From Enhydrobacter sp. (GTDB taxonomy: Bacteria > Pseudomonadota > Alphaproteobacteria > Reyranellales > Reyranellaceae), in NCBI RefSeq assembly GCF_030246845.1, contig NZ_CP126889.1, forward strand, positions 434,001 through 498,000: a stretch of DNA of 64,000 nucleotides, written 5' to 3'. The position numbers and the translations under genes were made by a program. The notes below the pieces were generated by a model. It was not told the DNA's origin. It did not search any database and saw only the letters and a list, made by a program, of their open reading frames with translations. Positions 9,267 to 17,738 of this stretch are shown here, one piece after another (the first letter of the stretch is position 1; every line of letters starts with the position of its first letter).

Positions 9267-10936
9267 TCACAGCAGCTTCATGAAATTGCGCTTGCGCCGG
9301 TGCCGGCCCTTGAGTTCCGCGAGGTAGGCGGCCTGCTGCGCGGCCCCGCGCAGTCTGGCCATGCGGTCGATCAGCCGGCGCGCCTCTTCGTACTGGCCGA
9401 GCTGGATGTGCCGCTCGACCAACGTGGCGTAAACCACGAGGGCCTTGTCAGGATGGCTCGCGGCGCTGGCATCGGCCAGCGCCTGCTGGAGCTGCGGCAT
9501 ACCGCCATGCTTCTCCAAGGCCGACCAGGCCGCATCGAACATCCTTTCCTGAATCAGCACCCCGATCATGAGATCGGACGCTCCGTGCCAGCGCACGCCC
9601 TCACCCGTACCCAGTCCCGCCTCGAGCAGCGTCAGAGCCCGCTCGCGCGCGGCCGTGCCGCCGAGCTTGCGCAGCCGCGTGTACAGCTCGAGGCTGGGCG
9701 CCTTTCCAAAGGCTCGCCACAGATGGGTCTCGGCGTCCGCCTTGCGCCCCGCCTTCGACAGGAGCCCGACCGCGAACAGGACCAGCTCTTCGTCCCGCCG
9801 GTCATCCTCGAACACCCACAGTCCTTCCTCGGCGTGACGCAACGCCTCGTCTTTGCGGCCGTTCTGCAGGCAGAACTCGGCCAGCCGCAGGTAGCTCTGC
9901 GGCGAACTCAGATCCTTGGCGCGCAGCGCAATGCGTTCGTCCAGATTGCCCTCGCGCTCGGCGAAGAAATCGAGGATGCCCTCGAGTCGCCCATAGTAGC
10001 CAACGGCCTCGTCGACCTTCGTACGCCGAGGCAGCTTCTGCCAGGCTTCGACGGCAAGACGCCGATACTCGGCCAATCCGCTGTCGCCAGCACGTCGGCG
10101 TAGGTCTCGGCGGCGCGCAAGAACGTATCGTATTGGCCTTTCATCTCTCGCGAGAAGAGGTCGCGCGCCAGCGCCACAGGATCGGGCCGTATGGCGCAGC
10201 ACGCCGCGAGGTGGATGTCGCGCGCCTGCTCGAGCAGCGCGCCACCCTCGCCGTCGGAATCATCGATGCTCTCGATGGCCGCCTCGACACGGTCGATGGC
10301 ATGCTCCGCGAGCCTCAACGCCAGACCGGCATGTTTTCCGCCGGCGAGCTCCGCCACAGTGTCCAGGGCGTTCCCTACCGCCGCCGCCCAATCCGCCGCG
10401 GCATTGTAGTCGACATATCCGCCGGTGCGGGTCGCGCGATCGATCGCGCGGCGCAGGCGCGCCTCGAGGGTCTTTTCGTCGACATCGACGGTCGCGGCGG
10501 CCGTGTCGAGCTTGCGGAACAGGACCGGATCGCGGTCGGCGAGATCCACGATCAGGTCGACCAGGGCATCGGTTCCCTTCCCCTTCAGATGGGCCCGGAT
10601 GCGTGCCAGCGCGCCCCTGCTCTCCGCCGCGTCGTCGCCCACTTCGTTGGCGGCGAGCGCCGTCGCCACCATGTGCTTGCAAAAGCCCCAGTCCTCGAAG
10701 GCAGGACACGAGCACTCGCCGCCGATCTTCCGGCCTCGACCGACGAGCACCGTACGATAGTCATCGCTGCCGGCGACCTGCGCCAGCACGCGGTCGGGCT
10801 CCAGGGAGAGGATCTCGACCTGCCCATCGGCGTGGTAGTCCTCGCCGCGCCCGAACACCTTGGCGCCGGCGAGCTTGCGCAATGCCGCGACGTCGAACCG
10901 CGGCTTTCCCTCGCCACCGGAATCCCTGACCTTCAT
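9267..10936 (-). pseudogene. SWIM zinc-finger protein, frameshifted
   Basis: The N-terminal frame from 10936 holds a SWIM finger (GGECSCPAFEDWGFCKHMVA, i.e. CxC...CxH) around residues 74-93 and helical repeats through AETYADVLA. The C-terminal frame ending at 9267 continues the same helical protein from DSGLAEYRRLAVEAWQKLP to NFMKLL. The two join if one base is restored near 10085-10095. SWIM domains bind DNA or proteins; this long form with TPR-like helices is of unknown function. As read, the product would be a 342-residue protein with a nonsense tail. Confidence 0.78.
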
Positions 10937-11079
10937 GCATGGGGCTGCAGAAGCAGCGCGATCCGGACTCTCCTGTACTGGGCCATCGCATATGCCTTCG
11001 AGGTTGGCGGCCCGATGATACGGCGCTCGTCGTCCTTGTCCTATCGGGCTCGTCGACCGGATGTGGAAAGCTGATGATT

Positions 11080-11100
11080 ACCCGGCCGGCGTGGCCGGGT
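11080..11100 (-). terminator. Hairpin after the methyltransferase gene
   Basis: ACCCGGCC (11080-11087) and GGCCGGGT (11093-11100) form an 8-bp GC stem with a 5-base loop, six bases beyond the methyltransferase stop on the minus strand. No clear U-run follows, so it may be a weak or factor-assisted terminator. Confidence 0.4.
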
Positions 11101-11106
11101 GTCGGC

Positions 11107-12060
11107 TTATGTCGCCGCCACGAGCAGCTCCTCCGAATTGTTCGGCGGGCGAAGGCCATCCGTTCTGCCGGCGAAGTAGCGCCGGCCGAGCGCCGCCGCC
11201 GAAACGTGCCGGGCTTCCCTGAAGCCCGCTTCACGGGCCAGGGCCAGCATCTCGGTCGGCGTGAAGAAGCTGATGAACGGCGTCCCGCTCGCGCGCGCGC
11301 CCTTCGCCGCGAGCTCGAGCCCGGGGCGCGCCTCCGGCTCCGCGAGCTCCAAAGGCAACAGGAACGTCATGACGAGCAACGAGCCCGGCGCCAACGCGGC
11401 GACCTCGCGCAACGTGGCGAGGTTCGTCTCCCGGCTGAGATACATCGAGACGCCCGTGGAGGCGACGGTCGCCGGCTTGCCGGCGTCGAACCCGGCCGTC
11501 GCCAGCTTCTCCCGCCAGGACTGGCCCGTCTCGAAGTCGACAGGCACCAGCCGCAACCCTTCCGGAAGGCCGAAGCCGAGCTCGATCAGGCGCTGGCGCT
11601 TCCATGCCTGCGGCGCGGGCCGGTCGACCTCGAACACGGTGAGGCGCGAGGCGATCTGCGGCCGCCGCTGGACAAAGGTGTCGAGGCCTGCGCCGAGCAG
11701 GACGTACTGATCGACGCCACGGTCCGCCTGTTGGGCGACGAGATCCTCGATGAAGCGCGCGCGGGCCACGATGGAGGCGCGGAACGGGCGGGTGAAGTGC
11801 GGATCCATGTCGGGGCGGTGGCGCCAGCCCTCTTCCGGCGCCGCGAGCGCGAGGCCGATCTCGTCCTCGATCACATGCGGCGGCGGATCGACCTCGGTGT
11901 GCAGGGCACGCCACAAGGCGACCCGGACCGCCGTGCTGTCCGGCTGCGCGCTTTCCTTGTCCGGCATGGCTCTGTTCGGCATGACTCCCTCGTCCATCCT
12001 TCCTGTTGCCCGGTCAGCCCGGCCATCGATCGAGGAGATTGTTTCAGAGCCACTCACCAT
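11107..12060 (-). CDS. Class I SAM-dependent methyltransferase (LCM/TIGR00027-like)
   Basis: A 317-residue protein of the leucine-carboxymethyltransferase-like family that is abundant in soil bacteria. SAM-binding motif I reads YVLLGAGLDTFVQRRP, followed by the acidic FEVDRPAPQAWKRQRL and later VASTGVSMYLSRE. The start at 12060 has AGGAGAG seven bases upstream; ATGs at about 11997 and 11982 also have plausible ribosome sites. Substrate is unknown, and many relatives methylate small hydrophobic metabolites. The 102-bp gap to the divergent kinase is the promoter region. Confidence 0.82.
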   Translation of the reverse strand: MVSGSETISSIDGRADRATGRMDEGVMPNRAMPDKESAQPDSTAVRVALWRALHTEVDPPPHVIEDEIGLALAAPEEGWRHRPDMDPHFTRPFRASIVARARFIEDLVAQQADRGVDQYVLLGAGLDTFVQRRPQIASRLTVFEVDRPAPQAWKRQRLIELGFGLPEGLRLVPVDFETGQSWREKLATAGFDAGKPATVASTGVSMYLSRETNLATLREVAALAPGSLLVMTFLLPLELAEPEARPGLELAAKGARASGTPFISFFTPTEMLALAREAGFREARHVSAAALGRRYFAGRTDGLRPPNNSEELLVAAT

Positions 12061-12162
12061 TCTCTCTCCTGTTTCGCCTCGGTCGTATCGGCTAATATAT
12101 AGACAACCTCGCCGTCCGATTGTTTCAAGCGCGGCGGGCATTCCAACCGGCCGGGGGACCTG

Positions 12163-14055
12163 GTGCCGGGCATCGACATCAAGTCGGGGAAGGATCTCAC
12201 CAAGGAAGTGCGCGGCGTGCTGCCGGCCGGCGCGCGGTTGCACGACTACGAGATAATTTCGGTTCTCGGCCAGGGCGTATTCGGCGTCACCTATCTCGCG
12301 CGCGACACGACCCTCGATTGCAAGGTGGCCATCAAAGAATATCTGCCGCTGTCGCTTGCCTTGCATGATGGCGGGATGAACGTCGTGCCGCGCTCGGCCG
12401 AGCTGTCCGAGCCTTTCGTCTGGGGACGCGAACGCTTCCTCGGCGAAGCCCGCACGCTCGCCAAGCTCGGCCATGTCCCGGCCATCGTGCGCGTCGACGA
12501 TCTGTTCGAGGCCAATGGCACCGCCTACATGGTCATGGAGTTGGTCCAGGGCGAGACGCTTCGCCGGCGTTTGCTGCGTGACAATCGTCTGTCGCCCTCG
12601 ACCATCGACCGGATTCTTTCCTCGCTGCTCGAGGGCCTGGAGGCAATTCATGCGGCGGGCCTCCTGCACCACGACATCAAGCCGGCGAACATCATCGTCG
12701 ACCCGAGAGGCAATCCGACGCTGATCGACTTCGGCGGCGCGCGCGCGGCGATGGCCGGCCGCATGGCCGCGACGGCCGCTGCCTCCACGCTGGACTACGC
12801 CGCGCCCGAGCAGTTCGCCTCCGCCAGGAAGGGACCGTGGACCGACATCTATGGTCTCTCTGCAACCCTCTATCATGCGGTCACCGGTGGCCCGCCGCCC
12901 GGCGTCTTCGATCGCATGCTGGGCGATTCCTGCCAGCCGCTGGCCCAGTTGATGCCGGCTGGATTCACTCCCGGCCTGCTGATCGGCCTCGATGCGGGAC
13001 TGAAGATGGCGCCCGGCGAACGGCCGCAATCGATCGCCGACTGGAGAGCAATCCTGCCGCCGTCGGGACCGCTCGACGAGCAGGCCAGCTTCGTGATGCG
13101 CGGCCCGTCGTTCCTCTCGCCCCTGGCGCGAGCGAGACACGGCATGGGGCTCTGGATCGGGGTGCCGGCAGCACTGATGATGGCCGCCGTGGTGGCGGAT
13201 GGCGCGCTGAGGCTCGCAGCCCCTTCCATCGAGACGGCCGATGCCGCGCATCGCTCCGTTGCCGCCGCGCTGCAACCGCAGCCGTCCCGAGACGCCGTCG
13301 CGTCCCGCCAGCCGGTCGCGGCGCATACCGCGATCGAGGCGGCGGCACTGCGGATCGGCGGGACCGAAGCCCCGGCGGCCGACCCGAAGGCTGCCGAGGA
13401 CAAGCTTGCCGCCGAGGCGGCACGCCGCGAGGCCGAGGCTCGGGAGGCGTACCACAAGCAGCAGGCCGCCGAGATCGAGTCGGCACGCGAGGCAGCCGAA
13501 AGGCAAGGTCACACTGCCGTGGAGGAGGCCCTCCGGCGTGAAGCGGCCGTCGACCTCCACCGCGCGGAAGGTCCGGCGGCAGCGGCAGCGACGGAAAGCG
13601 GACCGAAGACGGAGGCCGCTCTTGACCTCTCCGAGGGCGACCGCAAGCGGGTGCAGGCGGCTTTGACGGCGCTGGGCCACGACGTTCCGACAACGGGCTA
13701 CTTCGGGCCGATCAGCCGCAAAATGATCGCGGCCTGGCAGAAGGCGCAGGGATTGCCGGAGACGGGATTCCTGGACGCCTCCCAGCTCACCGCCCTGTAC
13801 GCCATGGAGCGGACCAAGCTCGAAGCACCGCGGGCCGAGGCCGCCCTGAACCTGTCGGACCAGGATCGCAGGAAGGTGCAGGCGGCCCTGACGGCGCTCG
13901 GCCACGACGTTCCCAGGACGGGTCATTTCGGGCCGATCACCCGACGGATGATCACGACCTGGCAGAGGGCCCAGGGTCTGCCGCCGACCGGCTACCTGAC
14001 GGACACGCAGCTCACGGCCCTTCAGCAGCAGGGCGCAGCAGGGACCACGAGATAG
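12163..14055 (+). CDS. Membrane Ser/Thr protein kinase with two peptidoglycan-binding-like repeats
   Basis: A 630-residue protein. An N-terminal Hanks-type kinase domain has the P-loop LGQGVFGVTYLARD, Lys in VAIKEY, catalytic loop LLHHDIKPANII near residue 168, DFGGAR and the APE motif. A transmembrane helix (about residues 326-350) comes next, then an Ala/Glu-rich coiled region, then two near-identical PG_binding_1-type repeats (about 486-545 and 561-620). The catalytic HRD is HHD here. The GTG at 12163 is the best start, since the first in-frame ATG lies inside the kinase fold. The layout suggests that cell-envelope state is sensed outside and signalled inside. Confidence 0.85.
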   Translation: MPGIDIKSGKDLTKEVRGVLPAGARLHDYEIISVLGQGVFGVTYLARDTTLDCKVAIKEYLPLSLALHDGGMNVVPRSAELSEPFVWGRERFLGEARTLAKLGHVPAIVRVDDLFEANGTAYMVMELVQGETLRRRLLRDNRLSPSTIDRILSSLLEGLEAIHAAGLLHHDIKPANIIVDPRGNPTLIDFGGARAAMAGRMAATAAASTLDYAAPEQFASARKGPWTDIYGLSATLYHAVTGGPPPGVFDRMLGDSCQPLAQLMPAGFTPGLLIGLDAGLKMAPGERPQSIADWRAILPPSGPLDEQASFVMRGPSFLSPLARARHGMGLWIGVPAALMMAAVVADGALRLAAPSIETADAAHRSVAAALQPQPSRDAVASRQPVAAHTAIEAAALRIGGTEAPAADPKAAEDKLAAEAARREAEAREAYHKQQAAEIESAREAAERQGHTAVEEALRREAAVDLHRAEGPAAAAATESGPKTEAALDLSEGDRKRVQAALTALGHDVPTTGYFGPISRKMIAAWQKAQGLPETGFLDASQLTALYAMERTKLEAPRAEAALNLSDQDRRKVQAALTALGHDVPRTGHFGPITRRMITTWQRAQGLPPTGYLTDTQLTALQQQGAAGTTR

Positions 14056-14151
14056 CGCCGGCCATGGCGCGAACCGCGTGAGTGATCGAAGCGCGGAACG
14101 CGTGCGGCCCTTCGCCCCCATATGGAGGCTGATCATGCTACCGTATCGGCC

Positions 14152-15543
14152 ATGATCGCTTACGCCGACTACAAGCCCCTCACCTTCCACGATGCCGCCC
14201 GCCGCTTCACCGACGGCAACGACAGCCCGCGCGCCTACCTGGAGCGTGGCCTGGAGACCATCGCGCAACGCGAGCCGGTGGTGAAGGCCTTCACCGCCAT
14301 CAACGAGGCTGGCGCGCGCGCCGCCGCCGATGCGAGCGCCGCTCGCTGGAAGGCCGGCAAGCCGCTCTCGCCGATCGACGGCATGCCGATCGCCATCAAG
14401 GATCTGCTCGAGACCAGGGACATGCCCACCGAGATGGGCTGCGCGGCGATGAAGGGGAACTTCCCCAAGCGCGACAATGCGGCGGTCTGGGCGTTGCGCC
14501 AGGCTGGTGCGGTGATCCTCGCCAAGACGGTGACGGCCGAGCTCGGCGGCGCGCACCCCGGGCCCACCACCAATCCGTTCGATCCCAGACGAACCCCGGG
14601 CGGCTCGTCCTCGGGCTCCGCGGCCGCCGTCGGAGCCAACATGGTGCCCGCGGCGATCGGCACCCAGGTCGGCGGCTCGATCATCCGGCCGGCCGCCTAT
14701 TGCGGCAACTTTGCGCTCAAGCCCACCCAGGGCGGCATCAATCGCGGCGAGCGACTCGCCACCAGCCAGAGCACGCATGGTCCGCATGCCGGCTGTCTCG
14801 AGGACATGTGGCAGGTCGCGATCGAGGCGGCCAAGCGTTGCGGCGGCGATCGCGGGTCGGTCGGCCTGATGGGTCCCGACTCGCTTCCTGCCGCGATCAA
14901 GCCCGACCGGCTGATCGTGCTCGAGACCGAAGGCTGGCCCGACCTCGACGAGGCGACCAAGGCAGGATTCGCCCAGGTGCTGCGCCAGCTCGAGGCGGTC
15001 GGCATCACCCTGATCCGCCGCCGCGACCATCCGTTCGTCGAGGCGCTGGAGAAGGCGATCGCCAACGGCCGCGCCGTGTGCAACGGCATCACGAGCTGGG
15101 AGAACCGCTGGTACCAGCGCGGCCTGCTCGACGCCGCGCCCGACGGCCTCAGCGCCCGTGCCAAGGCGACGATCGCCAAGGCCGAGGCGATGACGCCGGA
15201 CGACTACCGCATCAACCTGCTCGCCCGCCAGCAGGCGCAACTCGCACACGCCGCGGTCGCACCGCTGGCCGACGCCGCGATCACGCTCTCCTGCCCCGGC
15301 CCCGCGCCGATCTGGTCGGGCGACGTGCCGGGACAGCCGCTGGCGCCGCGACCCACCGGCGACTTCGTGTTCAACGCGCCGTCCTCGATGCTGTTCGCGC
15401 CGGCCGTGACGATGCCGCTGATGAGCGTCGGCGGCCTGCCGGTCGGCGTGCAGCTCGTGGGCCAGCAGCACGAGGACGCCCGAGTGACCGGTCTCGCACG
15501 CTGGGTCAGCGAGCATGTGAAGCGGGTCGTTGCCGAGGCCTGA
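14152..15543 (+). CDS. Amidase-signature family hydrolase
   Basis: A 463-residue amidase. The Ser-cisSer-Lys triad is visible: Lys in PIAIKDLLE, the cis-Ser in GGSSSGSAAAVG and the nucleophile in GTQVGGSIIRPAAY. Family members hydrolyse aliphatic, aromatic or aryloxy amides; the substrate cannot be told. Ten more residues are possible from ATG 14122; neither start has a convincing ribosome site. The final 40 residues carry the usual GLPVGVQLVGQ end motif. No operon partner is evident; the DyP gene begins about 90 bp later. Confidence 0.88.
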   Translation: MIAYADYKPLTFHDAARRFTDGNDSPRAYLERGLETIAQREPVVKAFTAINEAGARAAADASAARWKAGKPLSPIDGMPIAIKDLLETRDMPTEMGCAAMKGNFPKRDNAAVWALRQAGAVILAKTVTAELGGAHPGPTTNPFDPRRTPGGSSSGSAAAVGANMVPAAIGTQVGGSIIRPAAYCGNFALKPTQGGINRGERLATSQSTHGPHAGCLEDMWQVAIEAAKRCGGDRGSVGLMGPDSLPAAIKPDRLIVLETEGWPDLDEATKAGFAQVLRQLEAVGITLIRRRDHPFVEALEKAIANGRAVCNGITSWENRWYQRGLLDAAPDGLSARAKATIAKAEAMTPDDYRINLLARQQAQLAHAAVAPLADAAITLSCPGPAPIWSGDVPGQPLAPRPTGDFVFNAPSSMLFAPAVTMPLMSVGGLPVGVQLVGQQHEDARVTGLARWVSEHVKRVVAEA

Positions 15544-15636
15544 AGAGGCGACGCCAGATGCCTGCCGACAGGCAAATTTACTCTTCGACGGCTGCCGGGT
15601 AGGGTGGCCTCGAGCAGACAGCAAGGAGCGACGCGC

Positions 15637-16671
15637 GTGCCTTCCGCGATTCCGCAACCGGTCGTCGCGCCGCTCACGCGCGCCGCTATTTTTCTCGTCG
15701 TGACGTTGAACGAGGGTCCGGCATGCGATGCGGCCGCGCGGGCCATGTGCGGCGATCTGCCGGCCCTTCTGCGCGCGGTGGGCTTCCGCGACCTCGAGGG
15801 GCGGCTGTCGTGTGTCATGGCATTCGGCTCCGACGCCTGGGATCGGCTGTTCGGAGCGCCGAAGCCGAAGGAATTGCATCCCTTCCGCGAAATCCGCGGC
15901 CAGCATCATGCCCCGGCGACCCCGGGCGACATCCTCTTTCATATCCGCGCCATACGGATGGATCTCTGCTTCGAACTGGCGACGCAGATCATGTCGCGGC
16001 TCGGCGAGGCGGTCTCCGCCGTGGATGAGGTGCACGGCTTCACCTACTTCGACGAACGCGATCTGCTCGGCTTCGTCGACGGCACGGAGAACCCCGTTGA
16101 TGCCGCCGCGGTCGAGGCCACTGTCATCGGCGACGAGGACGCCACGTTCGCCGGCGGCAGCTACGTAATCGTGCAGAAATATCTCCATGACCTGAAGGGG
16201 TGGAATGCACTGCCCGTCGAGCAGCAAGAGAAGATCATGGGCCGAACCAAACTGTCCGACATCGAACTGGACGATGCCGTGAAGCCGACCTCGGCGCACA
16301 ACGCCCTGACCACGATCACCGAAGACGGGAAGCAGCTCGAGATCGTGCGCGACAACATGCCGTTCGGCGACGTCGGCAAGGGCGAATACGGCACCTACTT
16401 CATCGGCTATGCCCGCTCGCCGCACAGGATCGAGCAGATGCTGGTGAACATGTTCGTCGGCCGGCCGCCCGGCAACTACGACCGACTCCTCGATTTCAGC
16501 CGCGCCGTCACCGGCACGCTGTTCTTCGTGCCGTCGGCGACCTTCCTGGAGGAGGTCGCCGCCGGAGTGGCGGCTCCGTCGGCCGCCGAGGCCGAGTCCC
16601 AATCGCAACCGTCTCCGCCCGACGGTTCACTCGGCATCGGCTCGCTGAAAGAAGAGGCAGAACATGAATAA
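15637..16671 (+). CDS. Dye-decolourising (DyP-type) heme peroxidase, encapsulin cargo
   Basis: A 344-residue DyP peroxidase. The distal motif GFVDGTENP with the catalytic Asp lies near residue 147, and a proximal His candidate is in TSAHNALTT near 221. After the globular domain comes a Ser/Pro/Glu-rich linker and the C-terminal tail DGSLGIGSLKEEAEHE, which matches the targeting peptide that directs DyP into encapsulin shells. GTG 15637 is chosen as start because AAGGAG lies eight bases upstream; the frame extends 11 codons further. The gene overlaps the encapsulin gene by eight bases, so the two are co-expressed. Confidence 0.93.
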   Translation: MPSAIPQPVVAPLTRAAIFLVVTLNEGPACDAAARAMCGDLPALLRAVGFRDLEGRLSCVMAFGSDAWDRLFGAPKPKELHPFREIRGQHHAPATPGDILFHIRAIRMDLCFELATQIMSRLGEAVSAVDEVHGFTYFDERDLLGFVDGTENPVDAAAVEATVIGDEDATFAGGSYVIVQKYLHDLKGWNALPVEQQEKIMGRTKLSDIELDDAVKPTSAHNALTTITEDGKQLEIVRDNMPFGDVGKGEYGTYFIGYARSPHRIEQMLVNMFVGRPPGNYDRLLDFSRAVTGTLFFVPSATFLEEVAAGVAAPSAAEAESQSQPSPPDGSLGIGSLKEEAEHE

Positions 16672-17470
16672 TCTCCATCGGGAACTCGCCCCGATCTCCA
16701 AGGCCGCCTGGGATCAGATCGAGGAGGAGGCGTCCCGCACCCTGAAGCGCCACCTGGCGGCGCGGCGCGTCGTGGATGTGCAGGGCCCGAAGGGCTTCGA
16801 CTTTCCGGCGACGGGCACCGGCCATCTGCGGCAAATCGCGACGCCGGGCGACGGCATCCAGGCGGCGCAGCGCGAGGTGAAGGCGATCGTCGAATTGCGC
16901 GTTCCCTTCGAGCTGACGCGCCAGGCGATCGACGACGTGGAACGCGGCGCAATGGATTCGGACTGGGCGCCATTGAAGGATGCCGCACGCAAGATCGCCT
17001 TCGCCGAGGATCGCGCCGTCTTCGACGGGTACGCCGCCGCCGGGATCGAGGGAATCCGCCAAGGCGCCAGCAACGCGGCCGTGACGCTCCCGGCCGATGT
17101 GGCGAAGTACCCCGAGGCGGTCGCGCGGGCGCTGAGCGCGTTGCGCCTCGCCGGCGTCGATGGCCCCTACACCCTCCTGCTGGGCGCGGAGGCATACACT
17201 GCCGTCGCCGGAGGGAGCGACGAAGGGTATCCTGTCCTCGAACATATCCGGCGTCTCGTGGACGGAAAGGTCGTGTGGGCGCCGGCCATCGCGGGAGGCG
17301 TGGTGCTCACCACCCGCGGCGGCGATTTCCAGCTCGCTATCGGACAGGATATCTCGATCGGCTACCTGAGCCACACCGATGCGGTCGTCCGGCTGTACCT
17401 GCAGGAGACCTTCACCTTCCTCATGCTGACCGCGGAAGCGGCCGTGGCGCTGACGCCTGCGAAGAAATAG
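16664..17470 (+). CDS. Encapsulin nanocompartment shell protein
   Basis: A 268-residue HK97-fold encapsulin (linocin/CFP29 family). Family landmarks are the N-terminal helix NNLHRELAPISKAAWDQIEE, ARRVVDVQGPKGFDFPATGTG, the E-loop region LRQIATPGDGIQAAQREVK, and the C-terminal QDISIGYLSHTDAVVRLYLQ...TFTFLMLTAEAAVALT. Subunits of this length form small icosahedral shells that enclose the DyP peroxidase encoded just upstream with an overlapping stop/start. AAGAGG precedes the start. The system probably confines peroxidase chemistry during oxidative stress. Confidence 0.95.
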   Translation: MNNLHRELAPISKAAWDQIEEEASRTLKRHLAARRVVDVQGPKGFDFPATGTGHLRQIATPGDGIQAAQREVKAIVELRVPFELTRQAIDDVERGAMDSDWAPLKDAARKIAFAEDRAVFDGYAAAGIEGIRQGASNAAVTLPADVAKYPEAVARALSALRLAGVDGPYTLLLGAEAYTAVAGGSDEGYPVLEHIRRLVDGKVVWAPAIAGGVVLTTRGGDFQLAIGQDISIGYLSHTDAVVRLYLQETFTFLMLTAEAAVALTPAKK

Positions 17471-17502
17471 ACGTCGGTCGCATCCATACGACCGCGCACG
17501 CT

Positions 17503-17715
17503 TCAACCGGCATGCTCGAGGGCACTGCCCTTGTGGGCCGCGACGTGGTCGGTCTTGTCGCTCTTGATCTCGTACTGCGGGTCCTCCTCCGAGGCGTGAT
17601 GCACGTGGCCCTTGTAGAGAAAATCCCTGGTGTGGACGGCGATGATCGTCCCCGCCACCCGGCCTGCCTCGGAATTCCATCTTACATGGTCGCCGATTCG
17701 GAATTTCCTGGCCAT
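17503..17715 (-). CDS. DUF2945 (hypervirulence-associated TUDOR-like) small protein
   Basis: A 70-residue protein beginning MARKFRIGDHVRWNSEAGRV and continuing VAGTIIAVHTRDFLYKGHVH, which is the DUF2945 signature. GGAGG lies 12 bases before ATG 17715. It is a predicted SH3/TUDOR-like fold of unknown role, often found near stress genes. It lies convergent to the encapsulin gene and directly downstream of the molybdopterin oxidoreductase on the same strand (23-bp gap), so it may belong to that operon. Confidence 0.82.
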   Translation of the reverse strand: MARKFRIGDHVRWNSEAGRVAGTIIAVHTRDFLYKGHVHHASEEDPQYEIKSDKTDHVAAHKGSALEHAG

Positions 17716-17738
17716 CTCGTGAACCTCCGCTCGTTCGC

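Noticed and set aside
11107-16608. Single 1833-codon minus-strand open frame
   Set aside because: Only its 11107-12060 end is a real gene (the methyltransferase). The rest is antisense to the kinase, amidase and DyP genes and has the Arg/His/Gly-rich composition of GC-rich shadow frames.
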